From contig NZ_BBXE01000017.1 in assembly GCF_001570565.1 (NCBI RefSeq), positions 272,966 through 336,965 on the forward strand: 64,000 nt of DNA. The letters run 5' to 3'. The stretch is from Herbidospora yilanensis (GTDB lineage: Bacteria > Actinomycetota > Actinomycetes > Streptosporangiales > Streptosporangiaceae). Positions within the stretch are counted from its first letter, which is position 1. Every line of letters begins with the position of its first letter. The translations under genes were made by a program, and so were the position numbers. Positions 44,701 through 52,552 of this stretch are shown piece by piece. The notes below the pieces were generated by a model, which worked only from the letters and a program-made list of their open reading frames with translations, searched no databases and was not told the DNA's origin.

Positions 44701-44851
44701 GCACGGCGGGGCGGTCCGGCGTGTTCTCCACCTGTTCGTGGAAAAGGTCGAGGACGGTGCTTCGCGAAGGGAACTCGCGCCGCGGGCCGAGGAATAAGCG
44801 AAGGGCGGGTTCGGCGTTTTCGTTCACGTGCGTCTGCTGATGGCGTGGCAT
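41795..44851 (-). CDS. Non-ribosomal peptide synthetase, A-T-reductase
   Basis: This 1018-residue protein has no condensation domain. The adenylation domain (about residues 30-510) has [11 protein letters not shown] (A3; Cys replaces the usual Gly after Lys), STFDSSMWQ (A4), NTFGPTECS (A5), YRTGDLAW (A7) and [11 protein letters not shown] (A10). The carrier domain has [13 protein letters not shown] (about 570). The C-terminal thioester reductase has NADPH motif [14 protein letters not shown] (about residue 645) and catalytic [10 protein letters not shown]. Like Lys2 alpha-aminoadipate reductase, it may activate one amino acid and release it as an aldehyde, or act as a loading/terminal unit for the C-A-T protein. 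The specificity positions, from memory, read D-S-W-D-L-G-T-I-G-K, without a known match. It is the first gene of the left arm, 97 bases from a regulatory inverted repeat. Confidence 0.92.
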   Translation of the reverse strand: MPRHQQTHVNENAEPALRLFLGPRREFPSRSTVLDLFHEQVENTPDRPAVRYRDLTMSYADLDAAANTTARRLIGGGVGRHHLTPVLVADGREFPAALFGVMKTGAAFVPLDPAWPADRLDAIITELSPRAVVVSPETEELLAGLREPVPAVVVDCAGPGDAEPVPRERRPGPGDLIYGFYTSGSTGTPKCALNRHRGLVNRLTAMSRRFGDGSGHVTLQNSRSTFDSSMWQVLWPLTSGGQVVLPDRDGILDLEETATTIGRYGVTMTDFVPSVLAAFVALLEERDDLRAATTSLRRMLIGGEPAGPGVVHRLRALLPGLAVTNTFGPTECSIGSVFHDVTDADADRIPIGRPIDNTAAILLDGDLNPVPENTPGELYLGGECVGAGYLNDPARTARTFVPNPFPQIPGHTLYRTGDLAWAGDDGRLHFAGRLDEQVKLGGVRVELGDVAAALAGHPLVGDAAAVVLGEAPDATLVSCVTPRSPDETPSAEQLRGYAAAKLPAEQVPHRIVVLDELPLNHNGKADRKALAALVVADGAEEHVEPPDGPMEELVCSAWREVLDRDRVSVVVPFSDYGGTSLLAYRVVTAVGERLGRPVRPRDLLAEPTVRGQAARLAGGVDDESAELAYVRQDLAWRPPRTLLLTGATGFIGAHVLAELLTRSTAEVICLVRCADPADGARRLTETLDHYGLTSAWRQLPMAIEGGRVEVVPGDLAGELLGLPRRRFDALASTVSGIVNAAGAVNFLSGYLDHRPANVLGVQELIKLATGGARLHLLSTLSIFAPAGRTGPPITEDRIPAPDEVAADGYNRSKYVAESLVADAHRQGVASVVYRLGEVWPHRETGVANPDSLAHNLLYACARTRCVFPTGAATDVTPVDVVARFLARAATADLDVPDGAMHVLWPTGLRFADAFDALAARCGLDRVGYAEFRDRLEAIAEPDGRLAGLRLLLPPPDGGRDAAPAEFDEMFTDGSRHFDIRRFDRHGAALARPETDALGALDRYLSSLSDTSAFVPQER

Positions 44852-45372
44852 CGTGCTTCCATGGTCAGGTCAGGCAGATCAGTCACTATTCAGATGGGCG
44901 CGAAAATGCTTTCCGGCGCGGCCGAACGCTCCTTTCAATGGAAGTTCGAGTAACCGTCAATCTCAGTGTTACAGGTTACTCCATAGTGTGCCGACAGGCC
45001 GGGGTCCGCAAGCCCGGACGTCACCGGGGGCGCGCTGCTTGCTGGTTCTACCTGCGTGAACGGTTCTTCGATCCGCATCGGGCGGGTGTGGTGCGGCGGT
45101 GGACGTCCGAGCGCCCCGGTACCCGAGCCCGCGAGGGCTAATCACAGATCCGCGTAATCCGCGCGAACTTTTCCGAGAAACGCGCGATGACCAGCGGAGA
45201 ACCGTCCAAACGATCAACGGGCCGTTTGGGAGCCCGATCCATCCCGCCCCACGAGTAACATCGACCTCCTTTTGAATCATCGGCGAACAATGGCGTGCGG
45301 ACTTGATTTCTATGGGTATCGTGGGCAAGGCTTGACATATCCCCCGTAATCCACCAGCGCAAGGAGGAGGTC
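44852..45372. other. Divergent promoter region between the two arms of the NRPS cluster
   Basis: These 520 bases separate the divergent NRPS and argininosuccinate-synthase-like genes and are more AT-rich than the neighbouring genes. They contain the inverted-repeat element at 44948-44981 and a TTGACA hexamer at about 45333, without a good -10 partner. The right-arm start is marked by AAGGAGGAGG at 45361-45370. A frame from 44845 to 45141 is open but has no credible start or family resemblance, so no gene is called. Confidence 0.6.
44948..44983. promoter_or_regulatory. Inverted-repeat regulatory element upstream of the NRPS arm (copy 1)
   Basis: GAGTAACC (44948-44955) and its exact reverse complement GGTTACTC (44974-44981) flank an 18-base spacer. 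The right side lies in TTACAGGTTACTCCA (44969-44983), which recurs exactly at 48833-48847. In the direction of NRPS transcription the element ends about 97 bases before the start codon, a plausible activator or operator position. Confidence 0.65.
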
Positions 45373-46539
45373 GTGGAAACAGCCGATGGCAATCCCCGGA
45401 CGGGGTTATTCCAATCAGGAGGACTGTCCTCGCTGGCCGTCGGAGTATGGCTCCGCGAGACGTCGGTCCCGGCGCGGCACTACATCGCCGACATCGGCCA
45501 GTCGGACCGCGGGGAACTGGACCTGCTGGCGTCCTCTCTGCGCGACTCCGGCGCCGAGGTCGTCACCGTGGATCTGCGCGCGCCGATGGCCGCGGTCGCG
45601 TCCGATCTGCTGCGTTACCGTGCCCGCCACGACGGCGGCTACTGGAACACCACGGGCGCGTCCCGATTCGTGCTCGTCGGCGAACTGCTGCCGAGGATGC
45701 GGGCCGACGGGTGCGAGACGTTCGTCCACGGCTGTGTCGGCGGCGGCAACGACCAGCGCCGGTTCGCGCGCTACGGCGCCCGGATCGCCCCCGAGATGTG
45801 CCGCGTCGAGCCGTGGACCGACCCCCGCGCCCTCGGCCGCTTCCCCGATCGCGCGGCCATGGTGAAGGCGGTCGCCGAGCACGGGCTGCGCCTCGACCGG
45901 GGCAGCTCCGCCGACCGGTCCACCGACGCCGGCCTCGCCGGCGCGTCCCACGAGTCGTCCGAGCTGGAAGACCTGGAGACGCCGGTCACCCGGCTCCGGC
46001 CCCGCTGGAGCGCCTGGCCCCACGAGGCCCCGGCCGAACCCGAGACCGTCACCGTCGTCGTCCGCGACGGGCGGATCGCCGACGTCGGCGGCAGCGGCCC
46101 CGACCCGGTCGAGTGGATGGCCGCGGCCAACACGATCGGCGCCCGTCACGGCGTCTGGCTCCGCGACGTGGTCGAACGGCGCATCGTCGGCACCGTCTGC
46201 CGCGGCATCTACGAGTCGCCCGGCCTGGAGCTGCTCGAACGCGCCTGGACCCGCGTCCTGCAGGCCGGCCTCGACGCGGCGGGCCGCGAACTCTACGACC
46301 GGCTGTCCGCCGTCCTCGGCGCGGCGATGTACGAGGGACGCTGGCTCGAACCCGCCGCGCGAGCCGCCCGCGAGGCGGTCGACCGGCTCGTCGGCGACCT
46401 CGGCGGCAGCGTGACCCTGTCCGTGCACCGGGGCGTGGTCCGGCCCGAGGGCATGAAGGTGGCGAGCCACGTCGTGCGGCAGACCCGGTTCGGGTCGGGC
46501 GGCAACCGCTGGAGCGGGGAAGGAGGCGGCGATGCGTGA
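45373..46539 (+). CDS. Argininosuccinate-synthase-like enzyme (divergent, cluster-associated)
   Basis: The 388-residue protein follows argininosuccinate synthase along its length: a PP-loop at the start (QSGGLSSLAV, residues 14-23), VHGCVGGGNDQRRF (aspartate-binding Gly-Asn-Asp-Gln, about 120-130), SHESSELEDLETPVT, ANTIGARHGVWLRDVVERRIVG and CRGIYESPG. The PP-loop Asp of S-G-G-L-D-T-S is Ser19 here, and the GKGNDQ Lys is Gly. The family joins a ureido carbonyl to aspartate through an AMP adduct. The changes suggest a different acceptor, with aspartate or an analogue kept as donor. No argininosuccinate lyase is nearby. AAGGAGGAGG precedes the GTG, and the stop overlaps the reductase gene by eight bases. 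Confidence 0.82.
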   Translation: METADGNPRTGLFQSGGLSSLAVGVWLRETSVPARHYIADIGQSDRGELDLLASSLRDSGAEVVTVDLRAPMAAVASDLLRYRARHDGGYWNTTGASRFVLVGELLPRMRADGCETFVHGCVGGGNDQRRFARYGARIAPEMCRVEPWTDPRALGRFPDRAAMVKAVAEHGLRLDRGSSADRSTDAGLAGASHESSELEDLETPVTRLRPRWSAWPHEAPAEPETVTVVVRDGRIADVGGSGPDPVEWMAAANTIGARHGVWLRDVVERRIVGTVCRGIYESPGLELLERAWTRVLQAGLDAAGRELYDRLSAVLGAAMYEGRWLEPAARAAREAVDRLVGDLGGSVTLSVHRGVVRPEGMKVASHVVRQTRFGSGGNRWSGEGGGDA

Positions 46540-47515
46540 GCGCCGGTTCGGCAGGCTCGGCTGGACGGTCGGCGAGGTCGGCTACGGCATGTGGGGCATC
46601 GCCGGAGGCGAGGGCGGCTGGACCGGCGCCGACGACGCGAGCGGCGACGCCGCGCTCGACGAGGCCGTGGGGCTGGGCTGCGACTACTTCGACACCGCCT
46701 GGATCTACGGGCGCGGCGAGAGTGAGCGCATGCTCGGCCGGCTGGTGAAACGGCACCCCGGCCGCCGCCTCCGGGTCGCCACCAAGCCCCCGCCCAAGGA
46801 CCTCGCGTGGCCGTCGACCCGCGACTCCAAGCTGGCCGACGTCTACCCGCCCGACCACCTCTGGGACTACCTGCACCGCAGCCTCGAAGGGCTGGGCGTC
46901 CCCTCGGTCGACCTGTTCCAGTTCCACGTCTGGGAGGACTCCTGGGCGCACGACCCGACCTGGCAGGACACCGTCACCGAGATGCGCGAACGCGGCCTGA
47001 TCGAGGGCGTCGGCATCAGCGTCAACCGCTGGGAGCCCTGGAACGTGCTGGAGACGCTGCGGACCGGGCTGATCGACGCCGTCCAGGTCATCTACAACGT
47101 CTTCGACCAGGCTCCGGAGGACGAGCTGTTCCCGGCCTGCCGCGAGCTCGACGTCGCGGTGGTCGCCCGGGTGCCCTTCGACGAGGGCACGCTCACCGGC
47201 ACGCTGACCCACGACACCCGCTGGCCCGAGGGCGACTGGCGCAACACCTACTTCGTGCCCGAGAACCTCGGGCCGAGCGTCGACCGCGCCGAACGCCTCA
47301 AGCGCGTCCTGCCCGAGGGCATGACGCTGCCCGAGCTCGCCCTGCGCTTCATCCTGCGCAACCCCGACGTCTCCACCGTCATCCCCGGCATGCGCAAGCC
47401 CGCCCACGTCCAGGCCAACCTCGCCGTCAGCGACGCGGAACCGCTGAGCGAGTCGCTGATGGCGGAGCTGCGGACCCACCGGTGGGACCGCCGTCCGACG
47501 GAGTGGTCGCAGTGA
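46532..47515 (+). CDS. Aldo/keto reductase (cluster-associated)
   Basis: The 327-residue TIM-barrel NADPH reductase has the catalytic tetrad in place: Asp and Tyr in YFDTAWIYGRGESE (about residues 48-61), Lys in VATKPPP and His in LFQFHVW. The NADPH-binding end contains ILRNPDVSTVIPGMRKPAHV. It reduces aldehydes or ketones. In this operon it is a natural candidate to reduce the aldehyde released by the A-T-reductase NRPS to the alcohol that the next enzyme could sulfate. It overlaps the synthase-like gene upstream and the sulfotransferase gene downstream (GTGA). Confidence 0.9.
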   Translation: MRERRFGRLGWTVGEVGYGMWGIAGGEGGWTGADDASGDAALDEAVGLGCDYFDTAWIYGRGESERMLGRLVKRHPGRRLRVATKPPPKDLAWPSTRDSKLADVYPPDHLWDYLHRSLEGLGVPSVDLFQFHVWEDSWAHDPTWQDTVTEMRERGLIEGVGISVNRWEPWNVLETLRTGLIDAVQVIYNVFDQAPEDELFPACRELDVAVVARVPFDEGTLTGTLTHDTRWPEGDWRNTYFVPENLGPSVDRAERLKRVLPEGMTLPELALRFILRNPDVSTVIPGMRKPAHVQANLAVSDAEPLSESLMAELRTHRWDRRPTEWSQ

Positions 47516-48240
47516 CCGCCGCGGCCAGGCCGATCATCCTGTGGGCGGTGCCGCGGTCGCGGTCGACGGCGTTCCTGCGCGTCATGATGGAGCGCGGCGA
47601 CCTGGAGGTGGCCCACGAGCCGTTCTCCTACCTCCAGGAGGACGGGCGGTTCGACTTCGCGGGCCGGTCCGTCACCTCGCCGGTCGAGCTGCTCGACGTG
47701 ATGCTGGAGGTGAGCGCCTCCGGGCGGCGGGTGTTCGCCAAGGACACCTCCGACTACACGTACACGCCGCTGTTCGAGGACGAGCGCCTGTTCACCGACG
47801 TCGTCCACACGTTCATGATCAGGGAGCCGGAGAGCGCCATCGCCTCCCACTACGCCGTGAACCCCGAGGCGACGCTCGACGAGTACGGCTTCGAGTACCT
47901 GCACGCCATCTTCGAGGCCGTGCGCTCGGCCACCGGCGAGACCCCGCTGGTGATCGACGGCGACGACCTGGTGGCGCGGCCGGAGGAGACGGTCCGGGCC
48001 TACTGCGCGCACGTCGGGCTGGACTTCCGGCCCGAGGCGATGCGCTGGGACCCGGGCGAGCAGACGAGCTGGCGGCGCACCAACCGGTGGCACGCGGAGG
48101 TGGCCGGGAGCAGCGGGCTGGTGGACAGGGCGCCCGCGCGGCGCGAGACGCCCGAGACCAACGCCCACCTGCGCCGCGTCGCCGACCACCACCGGCCCTT
48201 CTACGAGGCGCTCGCCCGGGCTAGACCTTCCGCCGCATGA
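47512..48240 (+). CDS. Sulfotransferase family protein (cluster-associated)
   Basis: The 242-residue protein begins with the 5'-phosphosulfate-binding loop ILWAVPRSRSTAF (residues 9-21). The 3'-phosphate-binding region is at about residue 103 (FMIREPESAIASHY). Later segments DGDDLVARPEETVRAYCAHVGL are typical of sulfotransferases. It transfers sulfate from PAPS to a hydroxyl or amine. The GTG start at 47512 overlaps the aldo/keto reductase stop by four bases. PAPS-forming CysD and CysNC are encoded 630 bases downstream, so donor supply and use are clustered. It overlaps the convergent GNAT gene by 20 bases. Confidence 0.88.
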   Translation: MTAAARPIILWAVPRSRSTAFLRVMMERGDLEVAHEPFSYLQEDGRFDFAGRSVTSPVELLDVMLEVSASGRRVFAKDTSDYTYTPLFEDERLFTDVVHTFMIREPESAIASHYAVNPEATLDEYGFEYLHAIFEAVRSATGETPLVIDGDDLVARPEETVRAYCAHVGLDFRPEAMRWDPGEQTSWRRTNRWHAEVAGSSGLVDRAPARRETPETNAHLRRVADHHRPFYEALARARPSAA

Positions 48241-48799
48241 CCGGCCGGTCGGCGCGGGGCCGGGCCACCTCCGAGAACCCGGCGTCGAGGAAGGCGCTGG
48301 CGATGCCCGTCATCGCCGTGTCGGCCCCGGCGCGTTTCCCCTCGCGGGGTTCGACCGGGTAGCCCTCGGCGGTGGCGTAGCCCGCCGCCGACGCCCAGTC
48401 GCAGACCGCCTCCAGAATCCCCGGCAACAATCCGGAGCCACGATGCCTCTTCCCGACGTACACGCACGCGATCGCGCAGACCCCCTCATCCGACTCCCCG
48501 TCGTCGGCGTTCGCGAGGATCGGCGAGCGCTCCAGCCGGGGGAACGACGAACGCGGGCCGAGGGAGCACCACGCGACCGGCGTCTCCTCGTCGTAGACGA
48601 CGAGGCCGGGCGCCGGTTCGCGACCGGCGAGGCGCTTCATGGCCTTCTTGTTGCCCTCGCCCTTCCCTTCCGTCCACTCCTTGATGGACAACCGCCAGTG
48701 CATGCACCAGCACCCTCGGGCGCCTCCGTTGGCTCCGAGGACCGACTCGAAGTCGCCCCAGGTCTCCTTGGACAGCTCTCTGACGGTCAGGGGACTCAT
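48221..48799 (-). CDS. GNAT family N-acetyltransferase
   Basis: The 192-residue protein resembles the GNAT group with a Cys/Trp-rich N-terminus ([13 protein letters not shown], about residues 26-38). It has the acetyl-CoA loop [23 protein letters not shown] (about residues 113-135) and a C-terminal [12 protein letters not shown]. It is the only minus-strand gene within the right arm of the NRPS cluster. Its start is divergent from cysD, with the shared inverted-repeat element in the 70-base gap, which may control both. Self-protection by acetylation of the product or a precursor is possible, but an unrelated role is equally open. Confidence 0.85.
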   Translation of the reverse strand: MSPLTVRELSKETWGDFESVLGANGGARGCWCMHWRLSIKEWTEGKGEGNKKAMKRLAGREPAPGLVVYDEETPVAWCSLGPRSSFPRLERSPILANADDGESDEGVCAIACVYVGKRHRGSGLLPGILEAVCDWASAAGYATAEGYPVEPREGKRAGADTAMTGIASAFLDAGFSEVARPRADRPVMRRKV

Positions 48800-48811
48800 C
48801 GCGCCACCTCC

Positions 48812-48847
48812 AGATAACCGATTTAAAGCTGATTACAGGTTACTCCA
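48812..48847. promoter_or_regulatory. Inverted-repeat regulatory element upstream of cysD and the GNAT gene (copy 2)
   Basis: TAACC (48815-48819) and GGTTA (48838-48842) flank an 18-base spacer, the same geometry as copy 1. The 15-mer TTACAGGTTACTCCA (48833-48847) is identical to copy 1, and a G follows TAACC in both. The element ends about 23 bases before the cysD ATG and begins 13 bases before the GNAT ATG, so it spans the region expected for both promoters. Confidence 0.65.
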
Positions 48848-48869
48848 ACAGAAGCGGGAGGGCCCGGAC

Positions 48870-49763
48870 ATGGCCGGAGAAGACGCCGTCCTCGACATGC
48901 TCGAAGCCGAGGCGGTCCACATACTGCGCGAGGTCGCCGGGGCGTTCCGGCGGCCGGTGCTGCTCTATTCGATCGGCAAGGACTCCTCGGTCCTGCTGCA
49001 CCTGGCGCTGAAGGCGTTCGCGCCCGGCCGGATGCCCTTCCCGGTCGTCCACGTCGACACCGGCTGGAAGTTCCGGGAGATGATCGCCTTCCGCGACGCC
49101 ACGGCCGAACGGCTGGGGCTCGACCTGCGGGTGCACACCAGCCCCGAGGAGGCCACCCCGTTCACCCACGGCGCCCACGAGTACACCCGCATCAAGAAGA
49201 CCCTCACCCTGCGGAAGGCACTCGACGACGGCGGGTTCGAGGCGGCCATCGGCGGCGCGCGGCGCGACGAGGAACGCTCACGGGCCAAGGAGCGGATCTT
49301 CTCGCTCCGGGAGCCCGGCCACCGCTGGGAGCCGCGCTCGCAGCGCCCGGAGTTCTGGTGGCAGGCCAACACCGAGCTCGCCGAGGGCCAGACGATGCGG
49401 GTGTTCCCGCTGTCGAACTGGACCGAGCTCGACGTCTGGCGCTACATCAGGCGGGAGGACATCCCCGTGGTGCCGCTCTACTTCTCCGCGCCGCGCCCGG
49501 TCGTCGAGCGGAACGGCTCACTGATCATGGTGGACGACGACCGCTACCCCCTGGAGCCCGGCGAGCGGCCGGTGGAGCGCCCGGTGCGGTTCCGCACCCT
49601 CGGCTGCTATCCGCTGACGTCGGCCGTGGAGTCCAAGGCGGAGAACATCGACGAAATCATCGACGAGATGGGCCGCGACCGCAGGTCCGAACGCGCCGGC
49701 CGGCTCATCGACGGCGAGGGCGGCACGTCCATGGAGAGCAAGAAGTCGGAGGGGTACTTCTGA
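48870..49763 (+). CDS. cysD: Sulfate adenylyltransferase subunit 2
   Basis: The 297-residue PP-loop ATPase makes adenosine 5'-phosphosulfate from ATP and sulfate with its CysN partner. It has the PP-loop [18 protein letters not shown] (about residues 32-49), [12 protein letters not shown], the conserved [19 protein letters not shown] and [29 protein letters not shown]. The tail [14 protein letters not shown] matches the family's end. The ATG at 48870 has GCGGGAGGG upstream. Its stop overlaps the cysNC start (TGATG). It completes the PAPS supply for the adjacent sulfotransferase. Confidence 0.95.
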   Translation: MAGEDAVLDMLEAEAVHILREVAGAFRRPVLLYSIGKDSSVLLHLALKAFAPGRMPFPVVHVDTGWKFREMIAFRDATAERLGLDLRVHTSPEEATPFTHGAHEYTRIKKTLTLRKALDDGGFEAAIGGARRDEERSRAKERIFSLREPGHRWEPRSQRPEFWWQANTELAEGQTMRVFPLSNWTELDVWRYIRREDIPVVPLYFSAPRPVVERNGSLIMVDDDRYPLEPGERPVERPVRFRTLGCYPLTSAVESKAENIDEIIDEMGRDRRSERAGRLIDGEGGTSMESKKSEGYF

Positions 49764-51598
49764 TGGTCGCGGTACTGAGAGTCGTGGCGTGCGGCTCGGT
49801 CGACGACGGCAAGTCCACCCTCATCGGCAGGCTGCTCGCCGCCACCGGCGGCGCCACCGACGACCAGCTCGACTACGCCCGCACGACGCGGCGCGGCGGC
49901 TCGACCGTGGCGGCCGGGGCGGTCGACTACTCGCTGCTGACCGACGGGCTGGAGGCCGAGCACGAGCAGGGCATCACCATCGACGTCGCCCACCTGTTCA
50001 TGGACCTCCCGTCGGGCCGCCGGGTGATCGTCGCCGACGCCCCCGGGCACGAGCAGTACACCCGCAACATGGCGGTCGCGGCCTCCACCGCCGACGTCTC
50101 GGTGCTGCTCGTCGACGCCACCAAGGGCGTGCGCGAGCAGACCCGCCGCCACCTGGCGATCTGCGCGCTCATGGGGGTGCCCTCCGTCGTCGCGGTGGTG
50201 AACAAGCTCGACGCGGTGGGCTGGGACCGGTCGGTCTTCGACGACCTGGCGGGCGAGGTGCGGGCGGCGGCCGACGGCTTCGGCATGCGGGCCGACGTCA
50301 TCCCGGCCAGCGCGCTCGACGGCGACAACGTCGCCGCGCCCTCGCCCCGCCTGCCCTGGTACGACGGCCCGACCCTGCTGGGCGCGCTGACGGCCTGGGA
50401 ACCGGCCGGGAGTCGGGCGGAGGCGGGCTACCGGCTGCCGGTCCAGTACGTGATCCGGGCCGACGGCTTCCGCGGCTTCGCGGGCACCGTCGTGGGGGGC
50501 CCGGTCCGCCCCGGCGACGCCGTCGCGGTCGCGGGCGGCGGGCGGACGTCCACCGTCGACCGCCTGCTCGGTCCCGGCGGCGCCGACCTCGACCGGGCCG
50601 CTCCGGGCACCGCGGTCACGATGACGCTGGCCGACGACGTCGACGTGCGCCGCGGCGACCTGCTGGCCACGCCGGAGGCGATCGGCGACGGGCCGGCCCC
50701 CGCGACCGCCTACTCGGTCACGCTGATCTGGACCGCCGAGGAGCCCCTGCGGAACGGCCGCTCCTACCTGCTGCGGGCCGGCGGGCGCACCCTGCCCGCC
50801 GTGGTCACGGCCGTGCGCGACCGGCTCGACGTGGTCGGCGGCGGCAAGTACGCCGCCCGCGCCCTCGACCTCAACGACATCGGCACGGTCGAGCTGACCA
50901 CCGACACGCCGCTCAGCCTCGACCCCTACCGGGAGTCGCGGCACACCGGCAGCCTCCTGCTCGTCGACCGGGTCACCAAGGAGACCGTCGCGGCCGGCAT
51001 GGTCCGGCACGCCCTGCGGCGCGGCCGCACCGTCACCCCGCGCGCCTACACCGTCGACCGCGAGGCCCGGCAGCGCCTCAAGGGCCAGCGGGCGAAGGTG
51101 GTGTGGCTGACCGGCCTGCCGGGCGCCGGCAAGTCGACGATCGCCAACACGCTGGAGCGGCGGCTCCACGGGATGGGCCTGCACACCTACGTGCTCGACG
51201 GCGAGAACGTGCGCGGCGGGCTGAACAAGGACCTCGGGTTCACCCCGCAGGGCCGCGCCGAGAACGTGCGCCGCGTCGCCGAGGTGGCGCGCATCCTGGT
51301 GGACGCCGGCCTGATCGTCGTCGTGGCGCTGGTGTCCCCGTTCCGGACCGACCGGGCCGCGGCGAAGGCCCTGTTCCCCGGCGGGGACTTCGCCGAGGTC
51401 TGGGTCGACACCCCGGCGGAGGAGTGCGCCCGCCGTGACCCGAAGGGCCTCTACGCCCAGGCGGAGGCCGGGCGGCTGCCCAACCTGACCGGCCACGGCC
51501 AGGCCTACGAGCCGCCCGAGCACCCCGACCTGGTGGTCGACGGCGCCGGTTCGCCCGACGAGGCCGCCGACGCGCTGTGCGCCCTGCTACGGGTGTGA
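49763..51598 (+). CDS. cysNC: Bifunctional sulfate adenylyltransferase subunit 1 / adenylylsulfate kinase
   Basis: The 611-residue fusion has an N-terminal CysN GTPase, with G1 GSVDDGKST (about residues 10-18), G3 DAPGHEQY, G4 NKLD and EF-Tu-like beta barrels. The C-terminal CysC APS kinase has P-loop GLPGAGKST (about residues 453-461), DGENVRGGLNKDLGF, and a YAQAEAGRLPNLTG region. In canonical CysC the corresponding stretch reads DGDNVRHGLN, so Asp-to-Glu and His-to-Gly changes are present. CysN drives APS synthesis with GTP hydrolysis, and CysC phosphorylates APS to PAPS. A fused CysNC is typical of PAPS supply for sulfotransferases rather than of plain assimilation. The end overlaps the convergent hydrolase gene by 12 bases. 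Confidence 0.94.
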   Translation: MVAVLRVVACGSVDDGKSTLIGRLLAATGGATDDQLDYARTTRRGGSTVAAGAVDYSLLTDGLEAEHEQGITIDVAHLFMDLPSGRRVIVADAPGHEQYTRNMAVAASTADVSVLLVDATKGVREQTRRHLAICALMGVPSVVAVVNKLDAVGWDRSVFDDLAGEVRAAADGFGMRADVIPASALDGDNVAAPSPRLPWYDGPTLLGALTAWEPAGSRAEAGYRLPVQYVIRADGFRGFAGTVVGGPVRPGDAVAVAGGGRTSTVDRLLGPGGADLDRAAPGTAVTMTLADDVDVRRGDLLATPEAIGDGPAPATAYSVTLIWTAEEPLRNGRSYLLRAGGRTLPAVVTAVRDRLDVVGGGKYAARALDLNDIGTVELTTDTPLSLDPYRESRHTGSLLLVDRVTKETVAAGMVRHALRRGRTVTPRAYTVDREARQRLKGQRAKVVWLTGLPGAGKSTIANTLERRLHGMGLHTYVLDGENVRGGLNKDLGFTPQGRAENVRRVAEVARILVDAGLIVVVALVSPFRTDRAAAKALFPGGDFAEVWVDTPAEECARRDPKGLYAQAEAGRLPNLTGHGQAYEPPEHPDLVVDGAGSPDEAADALCALLRV

Positions 51599-52468
51599 GA
51601 GGTCGGCGACGAAGGTTTTGATCGCCGCCGCGCTCTCGTCGGCGTGGGTCTCCAGCAGGTAGTGGCCGGCGTCGTAGACGTGCATCTCGATCCGGTCGAG
51701 GTCGCGGGCGTAGCCCATGATCTCGGCCAGGTCGAAGAACGCGTCGTGGCGGCCCCACAGCAGCAGGCACGGCGGCTGGTGGGCGCGGTGGTAGCCGGCC
51801 AGGTCGCCGAAGCGGGCGACGTACGCGCCGTAGTCGCGGAAGAGCTGGAACTGGACGTCGAGGTCGCCCGGCCGGGACATGCGCTCCCAGTCGAGGTGCC
51901 AGGTCTCGGGCGGGTGCAGGACCCGCAGCCGCTCGGGCAGCCCGTCGAGGTACTGCCCCCGGGTGCCCTCGAAGTCGAGCCACTCGGGCAGCTTGGCGCG
52001 GTTCTCCTCGGAGGGGTCGGCCCAGTAGTCGCGGGCGCCGTCCCACTGCTCGCCCAGGCCTTCGTCGTGCGCGTTGCCGTTCTGCACGACCAGCCCGAGG
52101 ACACGATCGGGCCGCCGCATCGCCAGGTGGTAGCCGACGGGGGCGCCGAAGTCGTGCAGGTAGACGAAGAAGCGCCCGACGCCGATGCGCTCCAGGAACC
52201 GCTCCATCGTGCCGGCCAGGTTGGCGAAGGTGTACTCGTAGTCGCCGACGCCGGGCGCGGAGGAGAAGCCGAAGCCCGGCAGGTCGGGGGCGACGACCCG
52301 GCTCACCTCGGCCAGCGGCGCGAGCACCCGCCGGAAGCAGTGGGAGGAACTGGGGAAGCCGTGCAGCAGCAGCAGGCACGGCAGGTCGGGTGGGCCGGCC
52401 TCCCGGTAGAAGATCTCGATCCCGTCGACGTCGACGCTCCGGTGGCGTGGCTTCGCGCTCGCTCGCAT
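51587..52468 (-). CDS. Alpha/beta hydrolase of the haloalkane dehalogenase/epoxide hydrolase type
   Basis: The 293-residue protein has HGFPSSSHCFRRVL (oxyanion region) and a nucleophile elbow with Asp (VYLHDFGAPVGYHLA, about residues 102-116) instead of Ser. That places it among dehalogenases and epoxide hydrolases. The acid/His pair lies in LLLWGRHDAFFDLAE and YDAGHYLLETHAD. A helical cap (about residues 130-210) is present. GAGGGG lies before the ATG at 52468. It is convergent with cysNC and probably outside the NRPS cluster. Confidence 0.85.
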   Translation of the reverse strand: MRASAKPRHRSVDVDGIEIFYREAGPPDLPCLLLLHGFPSSSHCFRRVLAPLAEVSRVVAPDLPGFGFSSAPGVGDYEYTFANLAGTMERFLERIGVGRFFVYLHDFGAPVGYHLAMRRPDRVLGLVVQNGNAHDEGLGEQWDGARDYWADPSEENRAKLPEWLDFEGTRGQYLDGLPERLRVLHPPETWHLDWERMSRPGDLDVQFQLFRDYGAYVARFGDLAGYHRAHQPPCLLLWGRHDAFFDLAEIMGYARDLDRIEMHVYDAGHYLLETHADESAAAIKTFVADLSHP

Positions 52469-52552
52469 CCGTGGATCCCCTCGGCTGGATGGTGTCGGCC
52501 ACGGTGTCGGCCGTGGTTGCCCCTGCCCCGTCGCGGAGGGGTTAATGAGCGC

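Noticed and set aside
44845..45141. Open frame of 98 codons in the divergent promoter region
   Set aside because: No ribosome binding site near a credible start, no family resemblance, and it would cover the regulatory inverted repeat.
51587..52468. Alpha/beta hydrolase as the last enzyme of the NRPS cluster
   Set aside because: It is on the opposite strand, convergent with cysNC, without the shared motif; a dehalogenase-type active site gives no link to the pathway.
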